From Candidatus Stahliibacteriota bacterium (GTDB lineage Bacteria > Hydrothermota > Tepidihabitantia > B3-TA06), in the NCBI GenBank assembly GCA_004375895.1, contig SOJW01000069.1, positions 1-64,000 on the forward strand: DNA of 64,000 nucleotides. The letters are read 5' to 3'. Both the position numbers and the translations under genes were made by a program. Below are positions 16,076 to 24,369 of the stretch, piece by piece. The notes beneath the pieces were generated by a model that did no database searches, was not told the DNA's origin, and saw nothing but the letters and a program-made list of their open reading frames with translations. Position 1 is the stretch's first letter. Each line of letters starts with the position of its first letter.

Positions 16076-16837
16076 ATGCGAGAACAAGTAATCGAAGCGG
16101 CCAAAGAGGTCTTTCAGACGCTTGGCCCGGGATACCTTGAAGCAGTTTATCAGAACGCTCTGGCTCACGAGCTTAGGCTGAGGGATATTCTTCACCAGCG
16201 AGAATACAACACACAACTTCTATATAAGAGACATGAACTAGGGATTATCAGAGTTGACCTGGTTGTTGGTGGTGATCTGATTGTGGAGTTGAAAGCGGTG
16301 AAGAAGGTTACAGAAAGCCACAAGCAACAGGTTCGTGCCTATCTGGTCTCGACCGGATTTACCAAGGGGATTCTGGTTAACTTCCCGCCAGAAGGGGAGG
16401 AAGTGGAGGTGTTCGACGAAACCCGTGACGATTCAGTTCTTGTGGAACCGATCTGTAGCTTCAAGGGGAAGGCCATAGAGAAGATCGCCAAGGCCGCTGA
16501 GGAGGTTGCCAATAATCTTGGTGCGGAGTTTTTCTATCAGCCGAAACAGAAATCAGACTACTACCTTAAGGCTCTCAAAACCGAGTTTAGGCTATGTGAC
16601 CTCCCCTACGAGGAGAGAACCTTTGAGCTGCTCTACAAGGACTTCGTAGTCAACGAGGACACCGTGCTTATCGTGGACAAGCGTTATCTGCTGGATGTTA
16701 TCTCTAAAGATGAGATAGACGAGGATACCATTGCCGAGTATCGCTGGAGATGGAGGCCAACCGGCTTGAGGCAGGGAGTTCTCATAAATATACGTCCGGA
16801 TACGGCGCTGGTGGAGATAGAACGGTTCAAGGTGTGA
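16076..16837 (+). CDS. Tandem GxxExxY-domain protein
   Basis: 253 residues from an ATG preceded by AGGAGGAG. Residues 5-120 are a complete GxxExxY domain (PDDEXK-like): GPGYLEAVYQNAL, then IRVDLVVGGDLIVELKAVKK with the D...ExK pair, then HKQQVRAYL and KGILVNF. Residues 150-253 look like a second diverged copy (FFYQPKQKSDYYLKALKTEF, LIVDKRYLLDVISKDEI, RQGVLINI) in which the ExK is replaced by LDVIS, so it is probably inactive. The family's function is unsettled; a nuclease role is inferred from the fold. Confidence 0.75.
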   Translation: MREQVIEAAKEVFQTLGPGYLEAVYQNALAHELRLRDILHQREYNTQLLYKRHELGIIRVDLVVGGDLIVELKAVKKVTESHKQQVRAYLVSTGFTKGILVNFPPEGEEVEVFDETRDDSVLVEPICSFKGKAIEKIAKAAEEVANNLGAEFFYQPKQKSDYYLKALKTEFRLCDLPYEERTFELLYKDFVVNEDTVLIVDKRYLLDVISKDEIDEDTIAEYRWRWRPTGLRQGVLINIRPDTALVEIERFKV

Positions 16838-16859
16838 AGCCCCTTCAGGGGTGATTCTC

Positions 16860-16887
16860 TTGACAGGGGAAAGAAACAGGCTATTAT
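16860..16887 (+). promoter_or_regulatory. Probable promoter for the GmrSD-type locus
   Basis: TTGACA at 16860-16865, 16 nt, TATTAT at 16882-16887. A short CCCC-TTCA-GGGG hairpin (16841-16852) that may end the previous transcript lies just before it. Confidence 0.5.
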
Positions 16888-16909
16888 AAGAAACAAAAAG
16901 GAGTTTACA

Positions 16910-17118
16910 ATGCGAAAAAAAGAAAAATACCGGTGAAAGATGGGGCTAAAGACAAACTCGTCAGATTTTTCAGGGTGATCTCTTGGCTAGACAAGAAAGG
17001 GGGGGGTTGTGAGAAAAGAGTCTAATACCAACCCCCACGACCTCTTGACGAGATCGAGGCTGACATAAAAAAGGTGGAGACAGAAATCATGGAGATGTTA
17101 AAGGAGGTGACAGAATGA
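16910..17118 (+). pseudogene. Decayed small gene(s) upstream of the GmrSD-type gene
   Basis: An ATG with AAGGAG starts MRKKEKYR and stops at once. With one more A in the A-run the frame continues as KIPVKDGAKDKLVRFFRVIS and WLDKKGGG. A later frame gives DEIEADIKKVETEIMEMLKE and VTE, whose stop overlaps the ATG at 17115 (ATGA). Two frameshifts at an A-run and near 17045 therefore separate pieces of what was probably one or two short charged helical proteins coupled to the next gene. Confidence 0.45.
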
Positions 17119-18987
17119 GACCTATCAGAGATGCAGATGATAGAACCGTCGGTTACATACTAAAGGAAAGAAAGTATGGTGTAGATGAATACCAAAGAGA
17201 ATATGACTGGGACTCAAAGAACATCCAAGAGCTAATTGATGATCTTTATTCTAAGTTCTTGTCCAATTACGATGAGAATCATGAAAGAGAAGAGGTTGAA
17301 AAGTATGATGGATACTTCCTTGGTTCTATAATCTTAAGTCGTCGAGAAGGAGTAAGGAAGAGATTTCATAATCGACGGTCAACAGCGTTTAACCTCACTT
17401 ACCTTACTTCTTATATACCTCCACCACTTACAAAAACAATCAGCAATTGAGAGCCCAATCAATCTAGAACCATTCATTTTATCAACAAAGTTTAGTAGAC
17501 AATCATTCAATATGGATATCCCTGAGCGTAGAAAATGTTTAGAGTCTTTACTGAACGTCGGTTCTTATGAGATATCCCAGGAAGACGATCAATCCGTTCG
17601 GAATCTTGTCGATCGTTATGCTGATGTCGAACAGAATTTCCCCGAAGAACTGAAAGGGACTGCCTTACCATATTTTATCGATTGGCTACTTGAAAAGGTA
17701 ATTCTGGTTGAGATTATGGCTGAATCCGATGATGATGCTTACACAATCTTCGAAAGTATGAACGACCGAGGCAAACAATTAAGTCCTACTGATATGCTGA
17801 AGGGGTATTTAATAAGTCAAATAGATGTCTCAGAACGTTCGCGGGTTAACGAAGTATGGAAAAAGAAGATCCTCTCGTTGATAAAACTCGGCAAGGAAGA
17901 AGAATCCGACTTCATTAAACACTGGCTGCGTGCGAAATACGCCCGTGGAATAAGAAAGAAAGAAAAAGGTGCTCCAAAAGAAGATTTCGATATTATCGGC
18001 ACTACTTTTCATAGTTGGGTTAAGGGTAACAGGGAATCTATTGGTCTGAATAGACCCACGGATTTCTATGATTTCGCACATACCTTATTTTCCCACTTCG
18101 CCGATGAGTATTTACGAATTCGTAAAGCAGCGCAGGCATTTGATGATGAGTTGGGTGTTGTTTTCTATAATGCTGACAATAACTTCACTTTACAGTATCC
18201 AGTGTTGCTTGCTCCAATCCGACAGAAGGACGATCTCGAAACTCGAAATCGCAAGATTCGACTCGTTGCCACGTATTTAGATATCATGATAGCCCGTCGA
18301 GCAATCAACTACCAAACTCTGAATTACTCCTCTATGGCTTACAATATGTTTCTTCTCATCAAGGCTATTCGAGATTGCTCACTTTTGGATCTTCACAATG
18401 TGCTCAAACAAAAATTATTTGAACTTGATTCAGATTTCAGTGGCACAAAAGACGGCAAAAGACATGGATTCAAGGAATTCGAATTAAACCAATGGAGTAA
18501 ACGTTACATAAAACACATACTTGCCAGGATAACGTCTTTCATAGAAACGCAGTGCGGAGAACCCAACCGTTTTCCTGAATATGTTGACAAGGAAAGAAAA
18601 GACCCCTTTGAAATAGAACATGTCTGGTCAGATCATTTTGAAGAACACAGGGATGAAATTAATACACTAGAAGATTTTAGACGTATCAGAAACAGAGTCG
18701 GTGGGCTTCTTCTTTTACCCAAAAGTTTTAACGCCAGTTTTAACGATTCAACCTATGAGGAGAAGTATGAGCCATATTTTGGGCGGAATCTTTTAGCGAA
18801 AACTCTGAATCACAAGTGTTATGATATGAATCCTAAATTCAATAGATTCAAGGAGGAAAGCGGTCTCAAATTTAGATTTCATAAGGAGTTCAAGAAGGCT
18901 GACCTCTTGGAAAGACAAAAGCTATATAAAGCCCTCTGTGAGCAGATCTGGGATCCCGCCCGTCTAGATCGGGAGGCAAACGCATAA
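17115..18987 (+). pseudogene. GmrSD-type type IV restriction gene (DUF262-DUF1524), frameshifted
   Basis: The first frame (17115-17450) reads YILKERKYGVDEYQREYDW, typical of DUF262, then is lost near 17355. The correct frame continues with IIDGQQRLTSLTLLLIYL, the hallmark DGQQR nucleotide-binding motif, and runs to 18987. The C-terminal DUF1524 nuclease part has FEIEHVWSDHFEEH and FRRIRNRVGGLLLLPKSFN. GmrSD enzymes cleave glucosylated hydroxymethylcytosine DNA. The one-base shift sits between RRE-GVRK and DFIIDGQQ. Otherwise full length (about 620 residues). Confidence 0.8.
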
Positions 18988-18992
18988 TCGAG

Positions 18993-19061
18993 ATGATCGC
19001 TAAACAGACAAAATCCCGCTGGAAGCCCTACCCGGCATACAAACCCTCAGACATCCCATAG
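18993..19061 (+). pseudogene. HsdS N-terminal scrap
   Basis: 22 residues ending SRWKPYPAYKPSDIP then stop. Type I specificity subunits begin with this PAYKxSDIPWLGEIP pattern. Nothing of the target-recognition domains follows. Confidence 0.45.
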
Positions 19062-19070
19062 CTGAAAACC

Positions 19071-19310
19071 TTGAATACTCGAAGTGGCCCTGATGGCTTT
19101 GATCAAGAAAGTGGACAGGCGCTTCGTTACATGGGATGGGTGATGAAACACATGGCCAAACCTGAAGAAGAAGTTAAAGGTCTTGTTATTGCCCATGAAG
19201 CCGATAAGAAACTGCTGTATGCTTTGGTTGCGATTCCAAACGTATATCTGAAGCTCTATGATGTAAGTTTTTGTTTAAGGAAGTCCCCAGGTCTTAAAGC
19301 GGAAGATTGA
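19071..19310 (+). pseudogene. C-terminal fragment of a NucS/PDDEXK-type nuclease
   Basis: The open frame contains GQALRYMGWVMKHMAKPEEE, VKGLVIAHEADKKLLYAL and VYLKLYDVSF. This resembles the end of NucS-like or DUF91 endonuclease domains (QxxRYMGWVxxxLA, then GIIIAxEID). No start with a ribosome binding site and no upstream catalytic part are present. Another open frame overlaps its end and reads LKRKIEKAKQRVIIHLNKKL, perhaps an HsdS coiled-coil remnant. Confidence 0.45.
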
Positions 19311-19374
19311 GAAGGCTAAACAGAGAGTAATTATTCATCTGAACAAAAAGCTGCTCCTTTAAGGAGGTGAATGA

Positions 19375-20520
19375 ATGAGTAACAGAAACCTGAAGCGCTG
19401 TTTGCGTATCAGAAACCATATTAGAGACGAGGAACCGCATGGCTACCGCGAGATTGATGTCTCTGACTGGGAGCCGGGAGGGAATTTTATTGGACTCTCA
19501 ACCGGCGAGGATTTCCCTGAAGGGGAGGAGTGGTTTTTGTATTATCCCTGGCAAGGCGAGACGAAAATAGATCATCGCTTTGAGAACGGACGGCTTTGGG
19601 TAAACGGTCGCGTCGTGGGCATAGACCTCCGCGAGGTAGGGCTGGACGACCTTGAAGACAAAACGACTATAGTCACAGTTAAGGCTCTCCCAACGCAATT
19701 AACCCAGGTGCAAAAACTACCTAATGTGCTTGTGCTTGAGATAGTCGAAGGAGAAGGAGATCTATCCCCGTTAGCCAAGTTGACTACCCTTACAAAGTTA
19801 ACGATGTGGCCGAGAATAAATGATACCCACCTTGCTTATGTGGAGCGGCTGATCAACCTGAGAGAATTGCACGTTTACTCCGACAGAATCACGGAGGCAG
19901 GACTGATCTATGTGAAGGGACTAAAAAAACTCAGGCATCTGGACTTGTTGCCGCTCGGAAACGGAAATGGTTGGCTGACCGATGCGGGACTGGGTTACCT
20001 CTCGAATCTCGTTAATCTGAGAGAGCTCAGTTTGTTTTGGGAAAAGATTACCGACAAAGGATTAAGCCACATCGAAGGAATGACCGAGCTCACCCAGTTA
20101 ACCCTGGATGGCAACAACATTATGGATGATGGACTTAAGTATCTCAGAAACCTATCTAAGCTAGAGCATCTCTCCTTGGACTCCACCAGGATTACCAATG
20201 ATGGCCTTAAACACCTAAGCCATCTTACGAATTTGAAGGAGCTGTCCCTTATGGCTACGGCTATATCTGACGCGGGTCTTAAACACATCGAGGGGTTGCA
20301 GTCTCTTGAAAAGCTGGTTCTCATCGACACTCAGATTACCGATGCCGGGTTGAAGGAACTGGAGGGGTTGTCTAACCTGAAACTCGTTAACTTGAGCGAG
20401 ACAAAAGTCACAAAAAAAGGAGTTGAGAGGTTCAAGAAGATACTGCCTAACTGTGTAGTTATGGAGAATGTGAGGAAGATTCGTTCGTCTAAATCTCGGT
20501 ACACGTCCGGGAGCGGGTAG
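19375..20520 (+). CDS. Leucine-rich repeat protein, 381 aa
   Basis: Start at 19375 after AAGGAGGTGA. Residues 1-115 are a non-repetitive N-terminal domain. From about 120 to 355 run ten LRR units of the AMN1/F-box cysteine-containing subtype, e.g. ITDKGLSHIEGMTELTQLTL and ITDAGLKELEGLSNLKLVNL. No signal peptide or membrane segment, so probably cytoplasmic. Such LRR proteins bind other proteins; the target is unknown. It lies beside restriction debris but has its own ribosome binding site and is intact. Confidence 0.8.
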   Translation: MSNRNLKRCLRIRNHIRDEEPHGYREIDVSDWEPGGNFIGLSTGEDFPEGEEWFLYYPWQGETKIDHRFENGRLWVNGRVVGIDLREVGLDDLEDKTTIVTVKALPTQLTQVQKLPNVLVLEIVEGEGDLSPLAKLTTLTKLTMWPRINDTHLAYVERLINLRELHVYSDRITEAGLIYVKGLKKLRHLDLLPLGNGNGWLTDAGLGYLSNLVNLRELSLFWEKITDKGLSHIEGMTELTQLTLDGNNIMDDGLKYLRNLSKLEHLSLDSTRITNDGLKHLSHLTNLKELSLMATAISDAGLKHIEGLQSLEKLVLIDTQITDAGLKELEGLSNLKLVNLSETKVTKKGVERFKKILPNCVVMENVRKIRSSKSRYTSGSG

Positions 20521-20525
20521 AGTAA

Positions 20526-20569
20526 ATAGTGTTTACATTATACCATAATGTAATGAAACTGGACACTAT
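20526..20569. promoter_or_regulatory. Nested perfect inverted repeat
   Basis: TTACATTAT-ACC-ATAATGTAA (20533-20553) is a perfect 9-bp palindrome, enclosed by ATAGTGT (20526-20532) and ACACTAT (20563-20569). Further out, TGGGGTAA (about 20569) pairs with TTACCCCA (about 20636). It is either an operator for a dimeric regulator or a large RNA/cruciform hairpin ending the LRR transcript. Confidence 0.55.
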
Positions 20570-20829
20570 GGGGTAAGCATTCCGAGTCTTTGTCGCGTAA
20601 GATTTTTCAGAGGGATACGTTCAGGTAAACAAAACTTTACCCCAGTGCGTCTTAATAGTATGATGAAGTTAGAGAGATTAAAGGCTCTAGCGTGTAAACG
20701 CGTTTCAACCTGCTATACTCGCGGCGCCGCAGGTAGATTAAACACCACCATACGAGCGTACGTGACTATAGGACTATCTTTATAAACCTATCTCTGGTGA
20801 GGAAGCAAGGTAGTAGAAAGGAGGCCGTC
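20570..20829. other. Intergenic region upstream of the protease
   Basis: No gene seen. It contains the outer arm TTACCCCA of the palindrome, a TATACT at about 20715 with no convincing -35, the palindrome AAACGCGTTT, and the AAAGGAGG of the following gene. Confidence 0.4.
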
Positions 20830-22245
20830 ATGGCTTCAAGAATATCCCGCGAAAAGAAAAGGGGACCTTGGGTAAGGTACTTGATGTTGCTTGCATTACT
20901 TCTGATCCCGAGCTTTCTCCTTTCCGCATCTTCCTCGAACAACTTTTTCAAAAAGGCCGAACGCTACACTGTCCGTGTCTATTCAAGCACCATCGTGGCG
21001 CTTGAGGGTGCCGAGCGGGGCTCTTCGGAAGGCTCCGGATTCGTGGTACACATCGATCGCAGGGAAGGGGTTGCCTACGTGGCCACAAACAAGCACGTTA
21101 TAGACGAGGGTATCAGCTCCATCCAGGTAAGCTTCAAGGACGGCGAACGCTTCCCGGCTACCCCTATCTATATAGATCCGGTCTATGACTTCGGGATGAT
21201 CAAGTTCGAGCTGAATGAGTCAGGGGTCCCGGCTAACGCAGTCTCTGCCGAGCTGGGGCGCTCCAGAACAGTCGAGGTAGGCCATCCGGTGGGGACCTTC
21301 GGCAACCCGATGTCCCTTGAGTACTGCGCCACCGAAGGGATTATCTCAAGCGTCACCAACAGCCCCTGGGGCTACGACGGAGCGTTCCTGCAGACCGATG
21401 CGGCTATCAATCCCGGCAACTCAGGCGGGCCGCTTATCTCGCTTCGAAACGGCAAGGTGATCGGCATAAACACAGCCGTCAGTGACGAAAGCGAAGGCAT
21501 CGGCTGGAGCCTGGCCGTAGATCAACTTAAGCCTGTCATCGAACAGGTGATCGCGGGCGAACTCCCCTATGCAGGCCGCATGGGCTGGCTGGGAGTCAAC
21601 CTTGAGGAGATAAACCTTGACCGGGCCAGGGAAGACTTTGGCGCGCAATATGGTTTTAACCATCCTCGTAAGGCGCTCCTGGTGATCGACGTATTCCCCA
21701 AGACTCCGGCTGCGAGAAGCGGGCTCCAACCAGGCGACGTGATCTATTTAATCAACTGGATGATGCCGCAGGACTACGCGGACTATCTTGCCATGATGAG
21801 GGATGTAGCCGGGCAGAACTGCGAGATGCTTCTCTATCGGTTGGGCCAAGAGATCGAATTGGAAGTCGAGGTAGAAGATCGTGGCGAGCTTCGCCCCAAG
21901 GAGTATGTAGCTTTTGCCGGGATGACCATTCAGCCTACTTCTCCCACCGTTTACGAAAGCTACTATTCCATGTTCTCGCTGGAGTGCGTCTTTATAAGTG
22001 ATGTGCTTGAAGGAAGCTCTGCCGAGGCATGGGGCATGTACAGCGGCTACCCTATTCGCGGAGCCATAGTCAATCTCAACTATCATCAGATCAAGTCTCT
22101 GGACGATTTCTGGAACGCAGTTAAGGACGTTGCACCGGGCCAACCGGTGGAGTTCTTCGTTGGCAGCCCGGACAACGGCTGGATAATCAAGGTTGTCTAC
22201 TACTACCCCAGCGAGGCCCCCTTGCGAGAAAGGGTAGAGCACTAA
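20830..22245 (+). CDS. HtrA/DegP-like serine protease with two PDZ-type domains
   Basis: 471 residues from an ATG preceded by AAAGGAGG. Residues 1-33 are a basic then hydrophobic signal anchor (RGPWVRYLMLLALLLIPSFL). The trypsin-like domain has the full triad His89 (ATNKHV), Asp120 (VYDFGM) and Ser198 (GNSGGP). A first PDZ (about 255-345, GWLGVNLEEI, KTPAARSGLQPGD) and a second, more divergent one (about 355-465, SSAEAWGMYSGYPIRGAIV) follow. A periplasmic quality-control protease or chaperone is likely. Cytoplasmic LRR and restriction genes upstream are unrelated. Confidence 0.88.
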   Translation: MASRISREKKRGPWVRYLMLLALLLIPSFLLSASSSNNFFKKAERYTVRVYSSTIVALEGAERGSSEGSGFVVHIDRREGVAYVATNKHVIDEGISSIQVSFKDGERFPATPIYIDPVYDFGMIKFELNESGVPANAVSAELGRSRTVEVGHPVGTFGNPMSLEYCATEGIISSVTNSPWGYDGAFLQTDAAINPGNSGGPLISLRNGKVIGINTAVSDESEGIGWSLAVDQLKPVIEQVIAGELPYAGRMGWLGVNLEEINLDRAREDFGAQYGFNHPRKALLVIDVFPKTPAARSGLQPGDVIYLINWMMPQDYADYLAMMRDVAGQNCEMLLYRLGQEIELEVEVEDRGELRPKEYVAFAGMTIQPTSPTVYESYYSMFSLECVFISDVLEGSSAEAWGMYSGYPIRGAIVNLNYHQIKSLDDFWNAVKDVAPGQPVEFFVGSPDNGWIIKVVYYYPSEAPLRERVEH

Positions 22246-22246
22246 T

Positions 22247-22267
22247 GGATGTCATCATCCTTCTATT
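22247..22267 (+). terminator. Weak terminator-like hairpin after the protease
   Basis: GGATG-TCAT-CATCC followed by TTCTATT, a few bases after the stop. Short stem. Confidence 0.35.
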
Positions 22268-22435
22268 CCCGGCAATCTCGAGACGAGTGAGACATACGAA
22301 AGTTTGATTCTACGAATATCTTCAACAAAGCCAGTTTACATTAAGATGGCATAACGAGGCCGCCTTTGATTCTTGTGACCAAGCGAAGGGCGACTTTCGG
22401 GTAATTTTTTTACGCATTAAGTTTATTTTGTTTCG

Positions 22436-22466
22436 GGCTTGACAACCTCTTGACAATCCGTATATT
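22436..22466 (+). promoter_or_regulatory. Promoter of the ABC transporter genes
   Basis: TTGACA (22436-22441), a 19 nt spacer and TATATT (22461-22466). A second TTGACA at 22450 is too close to be its -35. Only 8 nt lie between the -10 and the ATG at 22475. No TPP or other riboswitch core is visible upstream. Confidence 0.5.
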
Positions 22467-22474
22467 CTTCCTTA

Positions 22475-23266
22475 ATGGGCGGAAACGAAAAAAACAGGAT
22501 GCGTGTCTCCCGGGTGACTAAAGACGTAATCCCCCCGATACTGGTGTGCATTGCCGTGCTCGGCCTGTGGGAGCTTATCGTGCGTGTAGCCCACGTGCCC
22601 AACTACCTCCTGCCCGCACCTTCGCAGATCTTTGCCGAGATCGTCAAGACCATCCTGCCGCTGTTAAAGGATACGGCGGTCACCATGCTGGAGTCGGTGC
22701 TTGGCTTCATAGTCGGCTCCGGGCTGGCCGTCGGGGTGTCGGTGATATTCACTCATTCCAAACTCATGGAGCGCTCGTTCTACCCCTACGCGATCGCACT
22801 CAAAACCATCCCCATCATCGCCATCGCGCCCTTGCTGATCCTGTGGTTCGGCAACGGTATCCCGGCCAAGGTGGTGATGGCGGCGCTCATCTGTTTCTTC
22901 CCGGTGATCGTGAACACCACCAAGGGCCTGCAGTCGGTCTCGCCCGCCGCACTCGACCTGTTCGGCTCTCTCTCCGCCTCCCGCTGGCAGGTGCTTTGGA
23001 AACTGCGCTTCCCCATGGCACTACCCTACATCTTCTCGGCGTTAAAAATCTCCGCCACCCTGGCCGTAATCGGCGCCATCGTCGGGGAGATGGCAGGGGC
23101 AAACATAGGTTTGGGATATACGATCTTGATCGCATCCTATTATATTGATACAAACATGCTCTTTGCTGCTATTGTCCTTGCTTCCCTAGTTGGGGTAGCA
23201 TTCTTTGGTCTTGTAGCATTAATTGAAAAACGTGCCTTGTACTGGCATGACGCGACTCTCGCATGA
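22475..23266 (+). CDS. ABC transporter permease, SsuC/TauC/ThiX class
   Basis: 263 residues with about six membrane helices. The coupling loop is clear: ALDLFGSLSASRWQVLWKLR, then FPMALPYIFSALKISATLAV. LLILWFGNGIPAKV and GEMAGANIGLGYTI are typical of nitrate/sulfonate/pyrimidine-type permeases. It works with the solute-binding lipoprotein (23323) and, probably, the ATPase on the other strand (26739). There is no ribosome binding site and a promoter ends 8 nt upstream; ATG 22499 is an alternative. Codon composition drops sharply in GC after about 23100. Confidence 0.85.
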   Translation: MGGNEKNRMRVSRVTKDVIPPILVCIAVLGLWELIVRVAHVPNYLLPAPSQIFAEIVKTILPLLKDTAVTMLESVLGFIVGSGLAVGVSVIFTHSKLMERSFYPYAIALKTIPIIAIAPLLILWFGNGIPAKVVMAALICFFPVIVNTTKGLQSVSPAALDLFGSLSASRWQVLWKLRFPMALPYIFSALKISATLAVIGAIVGEMAGANIGLGYTILIASYYIDTNMLFAAIVLASLVGVAFFGLVALIEKRALYWHDATLA

Positions 23267-23322
23267 CATTAAGCGAACGTCGCGTGACGTAACTGTCGAA
23301 ATGACAGTAAGGAGGAGTTAAC

Positions 23323-24306
23323 ATGAAACGTAGAGCTTTGAAAGCCTTAATCGCCGCAGCTCTTGTTGTGGCTTTGCTCCCCACCTTGAACTGCAAAAAA
23401 GAACCGGATAAGATTTCGGTGCGGCTGAAGTGGACATACGCTGCGGGATTCGCTGGTGATTTGGTTGCCCTCAGAAAAGGAATCTTCGAGAAAAACGGTT
23501 TAGAAGTCGAGGTACATGAAGGAGGATTCAATCTGTCTCCTATCAAACTTGTGGCTTCTGGAGCGGATGATATTGGACTTGCAGGTGCCGACCAAGTTCT
23601 TCTCGCCCGAGCTGAAGGGCTTCCCCTCGTAGCTATCGCTATTCTATTCCAAACCACTCCGGTAGGTTTTGTTGCCAGAAAAGATTCTGGGATTGAAACA
23701 CCGCAGGATTTTATTGGGCGTAAAGTAGCGATTAGACCAGGGACAGATGCTATGCCGATTTACGAAGCCATGCTGAAAAAACAAGGTATCGATCGTTCTA
23801 AGATAGATGAGATACCGGCCCAGTATTCAATGGTGCCCTTTCTAGAAGGTAAAGTAGAGGTATGGCCTACTTACCTGATATATGAACCTGCCCAGTTGGA
23901 AAAGATGGGAATCGAATACAACGTAATCGACCCTAAGGATTACGGTGTTGATACTTATGGAACCTGCTTTTTCACAACCGAGAAGATGATAAAAGAGCAT
24001 CCCGATGTAGTTGAGCGCTATCTGAAATCCGTTTTGGAAGGCTATCGCTGGGCACTTGAAAACAAGGATGAAGCTACTCAGATAATTCTATCTTTTAGCG
24101 ATAAGCTGGATTCCGCCCAAGAGCGCTACATGTTTGGTAAGATGGATCCCTTTGTATACGGCGAAACGGAAGAACAGATTGGTTGGATGGATAGAGAAAA
24201 ATGGGAAGCTACACAACAAGTTTATCTTGACGTTGGCATGCTAGAGAAGCCTGTTGACCTAGATTCTCTCTACACGACGCAGTTTCTTGAGAAAATCTAC
24301 AAGTAG
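23323..24306 (+). CDS. NMT1/THI5-like solute-binding lipoprotein
   Basis: 327 residues. The lipobox Cys24 follows a hydrophobic signal (LIAAALVVALLPTLNC), so it is membrane-anchored outside the inner membrane. The NMT1/THI5 fold is indicated by VRLKWTYAAGFAGDLVALRK, GADDIGLAGADQVLLARAEG, FIGRKVAIRPGTDAM and EGKVEVWPTYLIYEPAQLEK. Family members bind hydroxymethylpyrimidine, formylaminopyrimidine, sulfonates or nitrate; the WTYAAGFAG start favours a pyrimidine (thiamine-precursor) ligand, which is inference. Strong GGAGGAG before the ATG. Confidence 0.85.
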   Translation: MKRRALKALIAAALVVALLPTLNCKKEPDKISVRLKWTYAAGFAGDLVALRKGIFEKNGLEVEVHEGGFNLSPIKLVASGADDIGLAGADQVLLARAEGLPLVAIAILFQTTPVGFVARKDSGIETPQDFIGRKVAIRPGTDAMPIYEAMLKKQGIDRSKIDEIPAQYSMVPFLEGKVEVWPTYLIYEPAQLEKMGIEYNVIDPKDYGVDTYGTCFFTTEKMIKEHPDVVERYLKSVLEGYRWALENKDEATQIILSFSDKLDSAQERYMFGKMDPFVYGETEEQIGWMDREKWEATQQVYLDVGMLEKPVDLDSLYTTQFLEKIYK

Positions 24307-24369
24307 GGATAAGCACGAATGGAGCGCTGACATAGTAGGTTTTTAAACAGATAGGAGAATAGCGATAGT

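Noticed and set aside
22246-22435. Possible TPP riboswitch upstream of the NMT1/THI5-type transporter
   Set aside because: Neither the CTGAGA nor the ACCTGATC-type core of TPP riboswitches is present.
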